Shown: positions 8,859 through 16,758, numbered from the stretch's first letter. The stretch is DNA of 23,635 nt from Prorocentrum cordatum (GCA_963575745.1 CAUYUJ010000839.1:17501-41135), one strand, 5' to 3'. The notes: generated by a model not told the origin, from the letters alone. Translations and numbers: made by a program.

Positions 8859-9145
8859 AAGCCGGAGCAATCTCATCGCCTACCAGACGCCCATCGACGC
8901 GATAACGCACCTTACAGGCGGAATTCGAGGACCATAAAAAAATGCTGCGCCTGGGAGCGCGGGCGGCAGGGCCGCATGGGGACTGGGCTGCTGGGACCTT
9001 CAGTGGAGCTCCTTGTGGAGCCACGAAGCGTGTGAGGAGTGTGCCGAAATAGTGTCGACATGTCTGCCGTGCGGAGGGCAGAAGCAAGGATGCGAGAAGG
9101 GCGGAAGGGGAGGAGCCAGCGTCCCTGAAGGCGGCTCGATCTCGC
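8859..9145. other. Unique sequence without a supported gene
   Basis: This is GC-rich unique sequence. A stretch starting AAAAATGCTGCGCC near 8939 resembles one near 9446 (AAAATGCTGCGCC followed by a GCGGGCGGC context). No gene was recognised. Confidence 0.45.
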
Positions 9146-9658
9146 CTACGGACGCTGCGGGCGCGGCGGCGCCGAGACACTTAGGCTCTCGTTGAAGTCC
9201 AGGTCGACGTAGGCGGAGCCGACGACATTGGGGAAAGGGGGGAAGAAGGAGGAGGAGGAGGAGGATGAGGTGTGAGGAGGGGGAGGAGGAGGAGGAGTAG
9301 GAGGAGGGAGGAAGGGGGGGGGACGATGAGAGGAGGAGGAGGAGAGTAGAGGAGAAGGGAGGAGGAGGAGGCGGAGGAGGAGGTGGAGGAGGAAGGGCAC
9401 TGTCTCTTCAAAACGAGGTCCCAGCACCACCGGATGGTTGGGAGAAAATGCTGCGCCCCGGGGGGCGGGCGGCGGGGCGCGCGCTCCTCGGCGGCCGCTG
9501 CGGTCCGTGGGCATCGCCTGGCCTCCGCCTGCGAGCCCCCCCGGGGGAGCGGGAGCTCTCGGCAAGGAGCGCTCTTTGGCCCCCGGCCCCCCAGACCAAT
9601 GGAGGGCCTCGGGCTGCGCATAGGCATCCGTTCCGTCCTCCTGCCTCCCTCCCTCCAC
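9146..9658 (-). CDS. Possible coding relic interrupted by a TCC tract
   Basis: A minus-strand frame of 170 codons is open throughout. It has three parts. The first about 86 residues (9658-9400) are Pro/Ala/Arg-rich but balanced near the end (GPRFEETVPFLL). A Ser/Pro/Leu stretch follows, which is simply the translated (TCC)n tract at 9240-9400. The last about 30 residues include NVVGSAYVDLDFNESLSV, unlike the repeat, and end at a TAG. One reading is two exon pieces around a pyrimidine-rich intron. Another is chance openness in GC-rich DNA. No family was recognised and no clear splice sites were found at the edges. Confidence 0.22.
   Translation of the reverse strand: MEGGRQEDGTDAYAQPEALHWSGGPGAKERSLPRAPAPPGGLAGGGQAMPTDRSGRRGARAPPPAPRGAAFSPNHPVVLGPRFEETVPFLLHLLLRLLLLPSPLLSSSSSHRPPPFLPPPTPPPPPPPHTSSSSSSSFFPPFPNVVGSAYVDLDFNESLSVSAPPRPQRP
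9240..9400 (+). repeat. (GGA)n-like purine tract
   Basis: GGAGGA runs with GAG, GTAG and GGGG interruptions make the plus strand almost wholly purine. Its complement faces the pyrimidine tract at 9655-10100 across a roughly 250-bp GC-rich island. Confidence 0.9.
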
Positions 9659-10100
9659 GTCCTCCTCCTCCTCATCCCTCCTCCCTCCTCCCCTCTACCT
9701 CCTCCCCACCACTCCTCTTCCTCCCTCATCCCTCCGCCCTCCTCCACACTCCCCTCCTCCTCCTCCTCCTGCGCCTCCTCCTCCTCCTCCTCCTCTTCCT
9801 CTCCTCCTCCTCTCCTCCTCTTCCTCCTCCTCCTCCTCCTTCTACAACGCCTCCCTGCTATTCCGCCTCCTCCTCCTCCACCTCCTGCCGTCTTTCTCCT
9901 CCTTCTCGTCCCTCCCTGTTCCTCTCCTTCCTCATCCACATATTCCTCCTCCTCCTCCTCCTCATCATCATCCTCCTTCCTCCCCTCCTTCCCCTTCTCC
10001 TCCTCCTCCTCCTCCTACGCCTCCTCCTCCTCCACCTCCTTCCTCCTCCTCCTCCTTCTCCCGCCTCCTCCTCCTCCTCATCCTCCTCCATACCTTCTCC
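9655..10100 (+). repeat. (TCC)n-like pyrimidine tract
   Basis: CTC/TCC runs are interrupted by CAT, TTC, GCC and short unique pieces. The tract ends just upstream of the left flank of E copy 3. Long Leu/Ser/Pro frames are trivial. Confidence 0.9.
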
Positions 10101-10105
10101 TTATA

Positions 10106-11040
10106 AATAACTCCTCCCTGTCACACCCCGAGGCCAGTTTTAGGGCGGGCCGGGCGTTTCGCCTGAGATTTCCGCACTATCTATCACCCTGAAGCTTAAG
10201 AATTTGCAACAGCGTCACGGATGGAGGGCGGGTCGGTTTCAATATGTGGCTCTCGCCTCAGCGCCGCGCACATTCTTTCAACAAAATTGGAAGTGTTTCG
10301 CGGATTGAAGGCGGGTGGTTTTCTAAATGTGGCTCTCGCCGTAGCGCCGCGCACATTCGTTTTAAGAATTCGCAGGAACTTCACATATTGAAGGCGGGTG
10401 GATTTCAAAATGTGATTATCCTCTTTGCGCCCCGCACATTCGTTCTAAACACTTGCAAAAGCTCCACGGATTGAGGCCGGTTCCTTTTGAACATGTGGCT
10501 CTCGCTTTAGCGCCGCGCGCACGTGTTGTAAGCATTGGCAAGAGCTTCACGGATTGAGGGCGGGTCGTTTTCAAAATGTGGTTCTCGTCTTAGCGCCGCG
10601 CATACTGGTTGTAAACATTTGCAAGAAATGCACGGATTGAAGGCGGTTCATTTAAAAAATGTGGCTCTCGCCGTAGCGCCGCGCGCATCGGTTTCAAAAA
10701 TTTACAAGAATTCCGCGAATTCCAATGATCAACGTACCAGAAATGGTGTTTCGGATGGATTCATGATTATGAGGGCGCAACAAGGTATATTGATTCGCGG
10801 TGCTGAAGTCGCAGAAATGGCGTTCTGGCACGATTCAGGATCGTCACGACACAAGTCAGGTTGATCCGTGGCGTTGGAATCCCGAGGACAATGTTCTGGC
10901 ATGCTTCCAGGTCTTCAAACGAGTGTTTTCCAACGAGGCAGTTCCCTCAGTGGACATGAACCCTTGTAGGGGTCTATGAAGAGGGAGCTTGGAGGGAGGG
11001 TCTACTCCAACATCGTTGTTGGCTCGTGGGTTTACACTGG
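10106..11040 (+). mobile_element. E element copy 3, longest and complete
   Basis: The left flank (10106-10200) contains CTGTCACACCCCGAGGCCAG and GGCGGGCCGGGCG. The core (about 10202-10715) has six units with GTGGCTCTCGC-type anchors at 10246, 10329, 10412, 10495, 10578 and 10661, exactly 83 bp apart. The right flank (10716-11040) ends TTTACACTGG and is followed at once by (TCC)n. Within the right flank, CAGAAATGG and TTCTGGC recur at about 10738, 10812 and 10884, a degenerate 71-74-bp triplication. There is no ORF of note, no target-site duplication was obvious, and no terminal inverted repeat was seen. Confidence 0.88.
10202..10715 (+). repeat. 83-bp satellite core of E copy 3, six units
   Basis: Each unit runs approximately from CTTCACGGATTGA through GGCGGGT, TTTCAAAATGTGGCTCTCGC, AGCGCCGCGCACATTCG and TTTTAAA to TTTGCAAGA. 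Spacing is exactly 83 bp for five successive steps although bases differ, so substitutions have accumulated with almost no net indels. The same unit appears three times at 2365-2612 and, inverted, four times at 3520-3850. Confidence 0.92.
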
Positions 11041-11398
11041 TCCTCCTCCTCCTCCTCCTCCTCCTCCTCCTCCTCCTACCTCCTCCTCCTCCTCCTCCTC
11101 CTCCTCCTCCTCCTCACTCTTCCCTCTCCTCCTCCTCCTCCTAAAACTCCTCCTCCTCGCCCTCCTCCCTCCTCCTCCTCCTCCTCCTCCTCTCCTCCTT
11201 CCGTTCCTCCTCCTCCTCTCCTCCTCCGCACTCCTCTCCCTCCTCCTCCTCCTCCTCCTCCTCCTCCTCCCCTCCTCCTCCTCCTGCTCCTCCACCGCCT
11301 CCTCCACCTCCTCCTCTTCCTCCTCCTCCTCCTCCTTCTCCTCCTCCTTATCCTCCTATTTCTCTACTCCTCCCTACTCCTTCTCCTCCTCCCCCCAG
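11041..11398 (+). repeat. (CTC)n pyrimidine tract, tail of E copy 3
   Basis: The tract starts abruptly after TTTACACTGG of the E right flank and ends CTTCTCCTCCTCCCCCCAG. It is pyrimidine-rich throughout, with occasional purine interruptions. The end resembles a eukaryotic 3' splice site (long polypyrimidine run plus CAG). Confidence 0.92.
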
Positions 11399-11524
11399 GC
11401 AGCCACGCCTGGCCCCAACAGGATTCCCGAGCAGCCAGGGGTGATCTCGACAAACTGGCGCCGCCTCCGCCGGCGCCCCTGAGGCGCTCGGCGCCCTGGG
11501 TTTGGCTACTCGGGAAGGGCTGCT
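11399..11524 (+). CDS. Possible terminal exon after a pyrimidine tract
   Basis: Immediately after the CCCCCCAG junction, a plus-strand frame reads GSHAWPQQDSRAARGDLDKL, then an Ala/Pro-rich stretch and RSAPWVWLLGKGC, ending at TGA (11522-11524). It is not repeat-derived and its composition is ordinary for GC-rich coding sequence. No upstream exon is visible because an E element and its tail lie there, and the first codon would be split by the junction. It may be a chance frame. The evidence is the splice-like junction alone. Confidence 0.22.
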
Positions 11525-11529
11525 GAGGC

Positions 11530-12052
11530 AGCGTCACAATCCGCAGCCCCCCAGGGATTGTGAGGTCTTATCTGAATCCGCGTGTGACGCCACTCCGCTG
11601 GACTCCCAGCAGCCCTCAAAAGCGGAGACAGCTTCACAATGCGCAGCACCTCAAGGACGGTGAAGTCTAATCTTAATCCGCGTATGTTGTCACTCCGCTG
11701 GACACCCCAGCAGCCCTTGACAGCGGCGACAGGCTCGCAGCTCCCGAATGATGGCGAGGTCGGCTCTGAATCCGCGTATGACGTCACCCCAATGGACCCC
11801 CAGCAGCCCTTGAAAGTGGCGGGAGTTTCGCAGTTCGCAGCCCCCCAAAGATAGCAAGTCGAATCTGAATCCACGTATGACGTGACTCCGCTGGACCCCA
11901 GCAGCCCTCGATAGAGACGACGGTTTCACAGTTCGCAGCCCCTCAGTGATGGCGAAGTCTAATCTGAATCCGCGTATGACGCCACTCCGCTGGAGCCCCA
12001 GCAGCCCTTGAAAGTGGCGACCGTTTCACATTTCACAGCACCCCAGCCACGG
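11530..12052. repeat. Tandem array, period about 98 bp, five units plus a partial
   Basis: The landmark TCT(G/T)AATCC(G/A) starts at 11571, 11671, 11765, 11864 and 11963, giving steps of 100, 94, 99 and 99 bp. Other conserved parts are CACTCCGCTGGAC, CCCCAGCAGCCCT and CACA(A/G)T.CGCAGCC. A partial sixth unit ends near 12052. Period length varies and is mostly not a multiple of three, so the minus-strand frames across it (such as 11506-11874) are not convincing proteins. Confidence 0.92.
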
Positions 12053-12977
12053 CCAGGAAGCAGCAAGGCAGCAGGCAGGTGGGAGGAGGGAGAGGAGACG
12101 TGAGGCCGGAGAGAGGAGTGGAGACAGCAGTGGATTTGAGCGTGAGTGGTCTGAGTGTGAGTAAGTCTGACAATGTGTGGGTTTGGCATTTGTGCGGCCT
12201 GGCCGAAAACTAGTAATATAAGAGAGTTTTAAGTGTGAGTGATTATGAAAGTGACTGAGAACTGGGGATGAAGAGGAGAGAGTAAAGAGTGCCAGGCGGA
12301 GGTATCACATGAATAACACGAACCCCCTTCTCAGAATATGCGGAAGCAAAGCACGAGTGAGAGAGTCGCCGATGCTGCACTTAAGTCTAAAATATCCGCC
12401 CCCCAAATCAAAGCACCAGCAGAAGAGATGCCCATGCTGCCCCTGAGAACAGCCAAAACACAAGCGTGAGATCTGCCGATGCTGCGTGTCGGCATCTCCG
12501 GGGGGACAAACAGATACCCACACCGCCATTCCTGGGACCTCTTCAGGGTGCTCTCTCACCAAAATGTCGGGAGAATCCAGCCGTGGCGACGAGGGCCTCC
12601 CAGTAGGCCCCAAAATGGCCAAGGCGAGGGGAGAGGAGCGGCATCGGCACCCAGACATGCGACGTCCTGATTTTGATCGGCACAGGGCCCCCAGACGTTT
12701 TTCATCCCGAATCGTTTGTTCACCGTCCCGGGGCCCAGTGGGGGCCCCTGGAGGCCGAACACGGCCAAGAACCCTGCGTCGTGGCTGTCTCTCGACGCGA
12801 CAATGTCTGGCTCTCCTCCGAAGCGAAGCTCCTCCCCTCCCCCTGGACCAGCGAGCCCTGTCAGCCCGAGGCCGCGGCCGCACGGGGGTGCCTCCCAGAG
12901 CCGCAGCGCCAGGGCCGCCTCCGGCGAGAGCCCTCCCGGGCCCAACTCGAGGCGGCCGCCCGTGCCGTCCTCCTCGG
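12053..12977. other. Unique GC-rich region, possible coding start at 12804
   Basis: GTGAGTGT-like short repeats occur at 12135-12260. Overlapping frames are open on both strands (for example 12305-12883 minus). On the plus strand an ATG near 12804 (GCGACAATGTCTG) opens a Ser/Pro/Arg-rich frame (MSGSPPKRSSSPPPGPASP) that runs into the G-rich tract at 12978. It resembles a disordered SR-like N-terminus, but so do many frames in Pro-rich DNA. No function is assigned. Confidence 0.3.
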
Positions 12978-13850
12978 GGGGGGGGAGGGGGAGGGGGAGG
13001 GGGGAGGTGGGATGGGGAGGAGGAGGATGGGGAGGAGGATGAGAGGAGGAGGAGTAGGAGATGAGTAGGATGATGAGGAGGTAGGTAGTATGGAGAGGAG
13101 GAGGAGGAGGAGCAGGAGGCGGAGAGAGGAAGGGAAGAGGAGGAGGTCGGAGAGGAGAGGAGTGAGGCAAGAGGAGGAGGGAGAGGGGCATAAGGAGGGA
13201 TGGAAGGAGAGGAGGAGGAGGAGGAGTATGAGAGGTGGAGTGGGGAGGAGGAGCGGAATGAGGAGGATTAGGGGTGAAGGGGGAAGGAAGGAGATGATAT
13301 GAGAGGAAGGAGGAGCAGGAGGGGAGGGGGGATGGAGGAGGGAGAGGGAGAGAGGAGGAGGAGGAGGAGGAGGAGTGAGGCTGAGGAGAGGAGGAGGAGA
13401 ATTAGGAGGTAATTGAAGAGGAGGAGAGAAGGAGGAGGATGAGGAGGGCAAGGAAGGAGGGGAGGAGGAGGATGAGGTAGGAGGAGGATGGGGACTGGAG
13501 GAGCGAGGAAGAGTAGATGGCATGAGGAGGAGGAGAGAGGAGGAGCAGGAGGAGTAGGGGGGGAGGAGGATGAGGAGGATCAGAGGAGGAGGCGGAGGAG
13601 GAGGAGGATGAGGAGGATGAGTAGTGGAGGAGGGGAGGATGAAGGAGGAGGAGGAGGAGGCGGAGGAGGAGTATGTGGAGAGTTGGAGGAAGGAGGGAGG
13701 AATTACGGGGTTACGGAAGAGAGGAGGAGGAGGATGAAGGAGGAGGAGAGGAGTAGAGGAGGAATGAGTAGGGCGGAATGAGGAGGAGGAGGAAGAGGAG
13801 GAGGAGGGAAAGAAGGAAAACAAGGAGAAGAAGCGGATGACGACGACGAC
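12978..13850 (+). repeat. Irregular (GGA)n/(GGGGA)n purine tract, about 870 bp
   Basis: The plus strand is almost entirely purine, with GGA, GAG, GGGGGA and GATGAG units and few pyrimidines. G runs near 12978-13010 could form quadruplexes. It is mirrored by a CTC tract at 14253-14480 across a GC-rich island. Confidence 0.92.
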
Positions 13851-13904
13851 GAGGAGGAGAAGGGCTCGGGGAGGGGGAAAGCAGGACGAGGACGAGGGCG
13901 AAGA

Positions 13905-14034
13905 GGGCTTAGGCGGGGGGGCGGCCGCCGCGCGGCGCGGCGAGGGTCGACGTCGTCGGCGTTCGTCTCGCCGCCGTTCAGCTCGTAGTCGCCGCCGTCG
14001 CTGTCGTCGTCGTCGCGGCACTCGTCGTCAACGC

Positions 14035-14066
<32 letters not shown>

Positions 14067-14252
14067 CGAGCGTCGCCGCCGTTGAGCGTCGTCGGCGTCG
14101 CGAGCGTCGTCGTCGAGAACGTCGTCGTGAGCGTCGACGTCGCGAACAGCGTCGCCCCCGGGGGGAGGCGGGGAACGAGGGTCGCAGGCCTCGCTCGGGC
14201 TCCGGGCCCTCGGGGAGGAGCGAGGACCGAGGAGGGGCCCTGCGAATATCGA
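13905..14252 (-). CDS. Possible acidic, high-GC3 coding stretch
   Basis: On the minus strand a continuous frame moves from Pro/Arg/Gly-rich (near GPSSVLAPPRG) through a Thr-rich part (TLFATSTLTTTFSTTTLATP) to an acidic part (LNGGDARGDGDDDD, then DDECRDDDDSDGGDYELNGG). Almost every codon in the central part ends in C or G, with only a few ending in T, as in GC-rich coding DNA. The plus strand is also a degenerate CGT/CGC repeat, which alone would give the same codon pattern. Flanking GGA and TCC tracts keep the frame open beyond both ends. No family was recognised. Confidence 0.25.
13930..14130. repeat. Degenerate (CGT)n tract
   Basis: CGTCGTCG and CGTCGCCG runs contain many CGA, GAG and CAG interruptions. 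It is GC-rich and unusually dense in CpG. It overlaps the possible acidic coding stretch on the opposite strand. Confidence 0.7.
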
Positions 14253-14480
14253 CGCTCCTCCTCCTCCTCCCTCCTCCTCCTCCTCCTCCTCCTCCTCCTC
14301 CTCCTCCTCCTCCTCCTCCTCCTCCTCCTCGCTCCCCCCTCCTCCTCCTCCTCCTCCTCTCTCCGCATCCTCCTCCTCCTCCTCCTCCCCTCTTCTCCTC
14401 CCCCCTCCTCCCTCCTCCCTCCTCCTCCTCCTCCGCATCCTCCTCCTCCTCCTCCTCCTCCTCCTCCTCCTCCTCCTCCG
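14253..14480 (+). repeat. (CTC)n microsatellite
   Basis: Nearly pure CTC runs carry three short interruptions (GCTCCCCC, TCTCTCCGCAT, CCCCTCTT). It is the pyrimidine partner of the purine tract at 12978-13850. Confidence 0.95.
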
Positions 14481-15030
14481 AATAATGTTGTCAACGCTTG
14501 ACAAGCTTGAGCCCCGGGGGGGCACCCAGAGATCTCCAGAGCCTTCCGTCCCTGTGCGCATGGAGAGCGGCTGGCAGGCAAGCCCAAACCTCAACGTCTG
14601 GCTGGATGTTGTTTGTACGTTTCGGCATCAAGGAAAATTCAGGGCCCGGGGGAGTCAGAAAAAGACCAGCGATCCGGCATGAAAAATGAAACATCGGGAA
14701 GACTTCGAGAGCCCATGGGGCTCACGGATTAACAGATGTTTGCCAGCGTGGACCCGAACTGTGGATTCTGGCACCCTCGATGTGCAACGTGTGTTGCAGC
14801 CTGTATATGTTGAAATCTACGCAGTGCATGTATTTATTCCGTAACGCATTATATCGCATGTTATTGGATACCACCAAGGATTGAGGAACTGACAAACGCC
14901 AAGCCCACCCTCGAGCAAACACCCCGCCCCCCCCACCCAAACGTCTGGGCAAAACACGACTGGCGCAACGACGCGTGGAAGCTCATCCTGAATATGACTC
15001 GAGCCGGGCGAATTCATGATGGTGAAGACG
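14481..15030. other. Unique sequence without a supported gene
   Basis: This is mixed sequence with AT-richer parts (14730-14880). Short frames on both strands are mutually overlapping. A CCCCGGGGGGGC run lies at about 14512. No gene, RNA or repeat was recognised. Confidence 0.5.
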
Positions 15031-15145
15031 ATGCCAGCGGCGGCGACATCGACGACGATGATGATGACGGTGGTGATGATGGTGATGATGGTAGCGATGA
15101 TGACGATGGCGTGACCTCAACGATGACTGTGACGATCACGACGCT
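15031..15145. repeat. Short degenerate (GAT)n tract
   Basis: GATGATGATGACGGTGGTGA-type sequence with GAC, GGT and AGC interruptions is shorter and more decayed than the tracts at 4659 and 19285. The plus frame is Asp/Gly-rich (14994-15314). Confidence 0.7.
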
Positions 15146-15702
15146 GGTGCATGGCGAGCGCGTGGCTGCAAGCCCAACCATGCCAACCATGCAGCGCCAG
15201 TGGGCGGCGCATGTCCCACTTCGAATGCGTTGCGGCCTTGCGCCTGTGGCTGGGTTGCCATGCTTCGAGCAAAGGGAGGAGGAGGAGGAGGAGGAGGAGG
15301 AGGAGGAGGAGTAGGAGGAGGAAGGAGGCAGGAGAGGAGTTGGAGTTTAGGAGAGTAGGAATGAGGGTAGGAGGGGGAGCGAGAGGAGGAGGAGAGGAGA
15401 GTGGAGAATGAGGAGGAGGAAGGATGAGGAGGAGGAGCAGGGGGGGGGGGGGGGGTGGTTGGGGGAGGGGGGGGGGGAGTAGGAGGAGAGGGGGGGTGAG
15501 TGGGGTTGGAGTTAGGGGAGGAGTAAGGAGGAGGAGGAGGAGGAGGAGGAGGGGGAGGAGGAGGAGGAGGAGGAGGAGGAGGAGGAGGAGGAGGAGGAGG
15601 AGGCGCTTGCTCTACTACACGGCGGGTGGCGATGCGGCCAAAGGTACACAAACGCCTTGCGTCGTCAGGGCCCTTCCTCTGCGCATGCCGCGGGCCTCCC
15701 AT
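15136..15702 (-). CDS. Possible Pro-rich protein or relic, 188 codons
   Basis: A minus-strand ATG at 15702 opens 188 codons. The first about 33 residues (KGPDDARRLCTFGRIATRRV) and last 45 residues (FARSMATQPQAQGRNAFEVG, ending at a TGA) are non-repetitive and balanced. The middle about 110 residues are Pro/Ser-rich, being the translated complement of the (GGA)n tract at 15274-15605. Both ends lie in one frame through the tract, which would need repeat changes in multiples of three or chance. It could be a protein with a disordered Pro-rich linker, or accidental. No family was recognised. Confidence 0.25.
   Translation of the reverse strand: MGGPRHAQRKGPDDARRLCTFGRIATRRVVEQAPPPPPPPPPPPPPPPPPPPPPPPPPPYSSPNSNPTHPPSPPTPPPPPPTTPPPPPAPPPHPSSSSFSTLLSSSSRSPSYPHSYSPKLQLLSCLLPPPTPPPPPPPPPPPPFARSMATQPQAQGRNAFEVGHAPPTGAAWLAWLGLQPRARHAPAS
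15274..15605 (+). repeat. (GGA)n purine tract with poly-G runs
   Basis: Pure GGA runs at both ends enclose a degenerate centre with long G runs (15440-15480). The plus strand is nearly all purine, apart from T in GTAG, TTGG and GATG units. Confidence 0.95.
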
Positions 15703-16035
15703 CCTCAGGGCCCCCTAAGCCGAGACACGCAAGACCAGGACATCCAACATACCTCGAAACCACTTTTCCCGACGACGGCACAAACAAAACACTGCACTGC
15801 ACAGAAGGGCGGCACGGACAAAAAAACTGCACAGCAAGATTCGCGGAATAAACTCAGACAAACGCCATGAAAATCTGCAAAACCTCCCCCAAACCCAGAC
15901 AAAGACCCACATCCTGCAGATCAACGAAAAATACTGGACGACCAAGCGCAGTAAAAAAAGACACTGGGCGACCAAAATCTGACTTTGCAAGCAAGGATGC
16001 CGTTTTCCCGAATTGCCAACGTCCAGGTTAGTCTT
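15606..16035. other. Unique sequence up to the assembly gap
   Basis: This is mixed sequence. A short imperfect direct repeat (TACTGGACGACCAA near 15932 and CACTGGGCGACCAA near 15962) is about 30 bp apart. No gene was recognised. Confidence 0.5.
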
Positions 16036-16135
16036 NNNNNNNNNNNNNNNNNNNNNNNNNNNNNNNNNNNNNNNNNNNNNNNNNNNNNNNNNNNNNNNNN
16101 NNNNNNNNNNNNNNNNNNNNNNNNNNNNNNNNNNN
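16036..16135. other. Assembly gap of 100 N
   Basis: There are exactly 100 N, the usual placeholder for a gap of unknown size. The sequence resumes with CTCCTCCCTCCTCCC, so the gap probably hides a collapsed CTC tract. Translations across it are meaningless. Confidence 0.98.
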
Positions 16136-16363
16136 CTCCTCCCTCCTCCCGATCGAGGGGGAGCGGCGGCGCAGACAGGGGGGGCGGGGGAGGGGCAGCC
16201 CCCCCCCCTCCCCCGCCACCGGTTCTACGGCCCACTCGCACGGGCCGAGCCCGGGGTGCGCAGGCCAGCGGCGGGCCCAGGCTGGGATCGGACAGCAGGA
16301 GGACACCAACAGCACACCCAGAAACACCCCATCCTGGACGGGCCCCGTCCTTCGGCTACACGC
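16136..16363. other. GC-rich unique sequence without a supported gene
   Basis: Pyrimidine remnant, GGGG and CCCC runs and ordinary GC-rich sequence are present. No gene was recognised. Confidence 0.5.
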
Positions 16364-16526
16364 AGGAGTGACCCTGGACAGGAGTGACTTCTGGTGCGCG
16401 ACGTATCGGGGGTCGCGGGGGGGGCCAAACCTGGGCGCGCCAGCAGCTGCTGCTGCCCCGTTTTCAGCCATCCGGGGAACCACCTGTGCCCGCACCAAAG
16501 GTCACTCCGGCGAAAGGTCACTCTTA
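16364..16526. repeat. Long imperfect inverted repeat
   Basis: The left arm (16365-16398) reads GGAGTGACC, a spacer, GGAGTGACTTCTGGTGCG. The right arm (about 16491-16525) is its reverse complement with about 8 mismatches in 34 (CGCACCAAAGGTCACTCC, then AAGGTCACTC). Each arm itself contains GAGTGAC twice. The arms enclose about 90 bp of GC-rich sequence, and the structure ends only a few bases before the hairpin units at 16533. Confidence 0.75.
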
Positions 16527-16532
16527 CTTGGG

Positions 16533-16758
16533 CGCCCGAGTTATCCGGGGTAACTCGGGTCCGGGGTAACTCGGGTTCGGATTCCCGAAAAAGGAACCCG
16601 AGTTACCCCTGACCCGAGTTACCCCTGATGATTCGGGGCTCTGGACGCCCGAGTTATCCGGGGTAACTCGGGTCTGGGGTAACTCGGGTTCGGATTCCCG
16701 AAAAAGGAACCCGAGTTATCCCTGACCCGAGTTACCCCTGATGATTCGGGGCTCTGAC
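16533..16758. repeat. Two tandem 113-bp units, each a long hairpin
   Basis: Unit 1 is 16533-16645 and unit 2 starts at 16646. They differ by two substitutions in about 112 shared bases. In unit 1 the arms 16547-16578 and 16594-16625 are 32 bp each with one mismatch, around a 15-nt loop (GGATTCCCGAAAAAG). Each arm is a doubled GGGGTAACTCGGG motif. A further CCCGAGTTA at the start pairs with the first TAACTCGGG. In unit 2 one of the changed pairs becomes a G-T pair (G-U in RNA). No gene overlaps it. Confidence 0.93.

Noticed and set aside
12305-12883. 192-codon minus-strand frame
   Set aside because: It is Arg/Gly/Pro-rich, overlaps several plus-strand frames and has no domain or start context.
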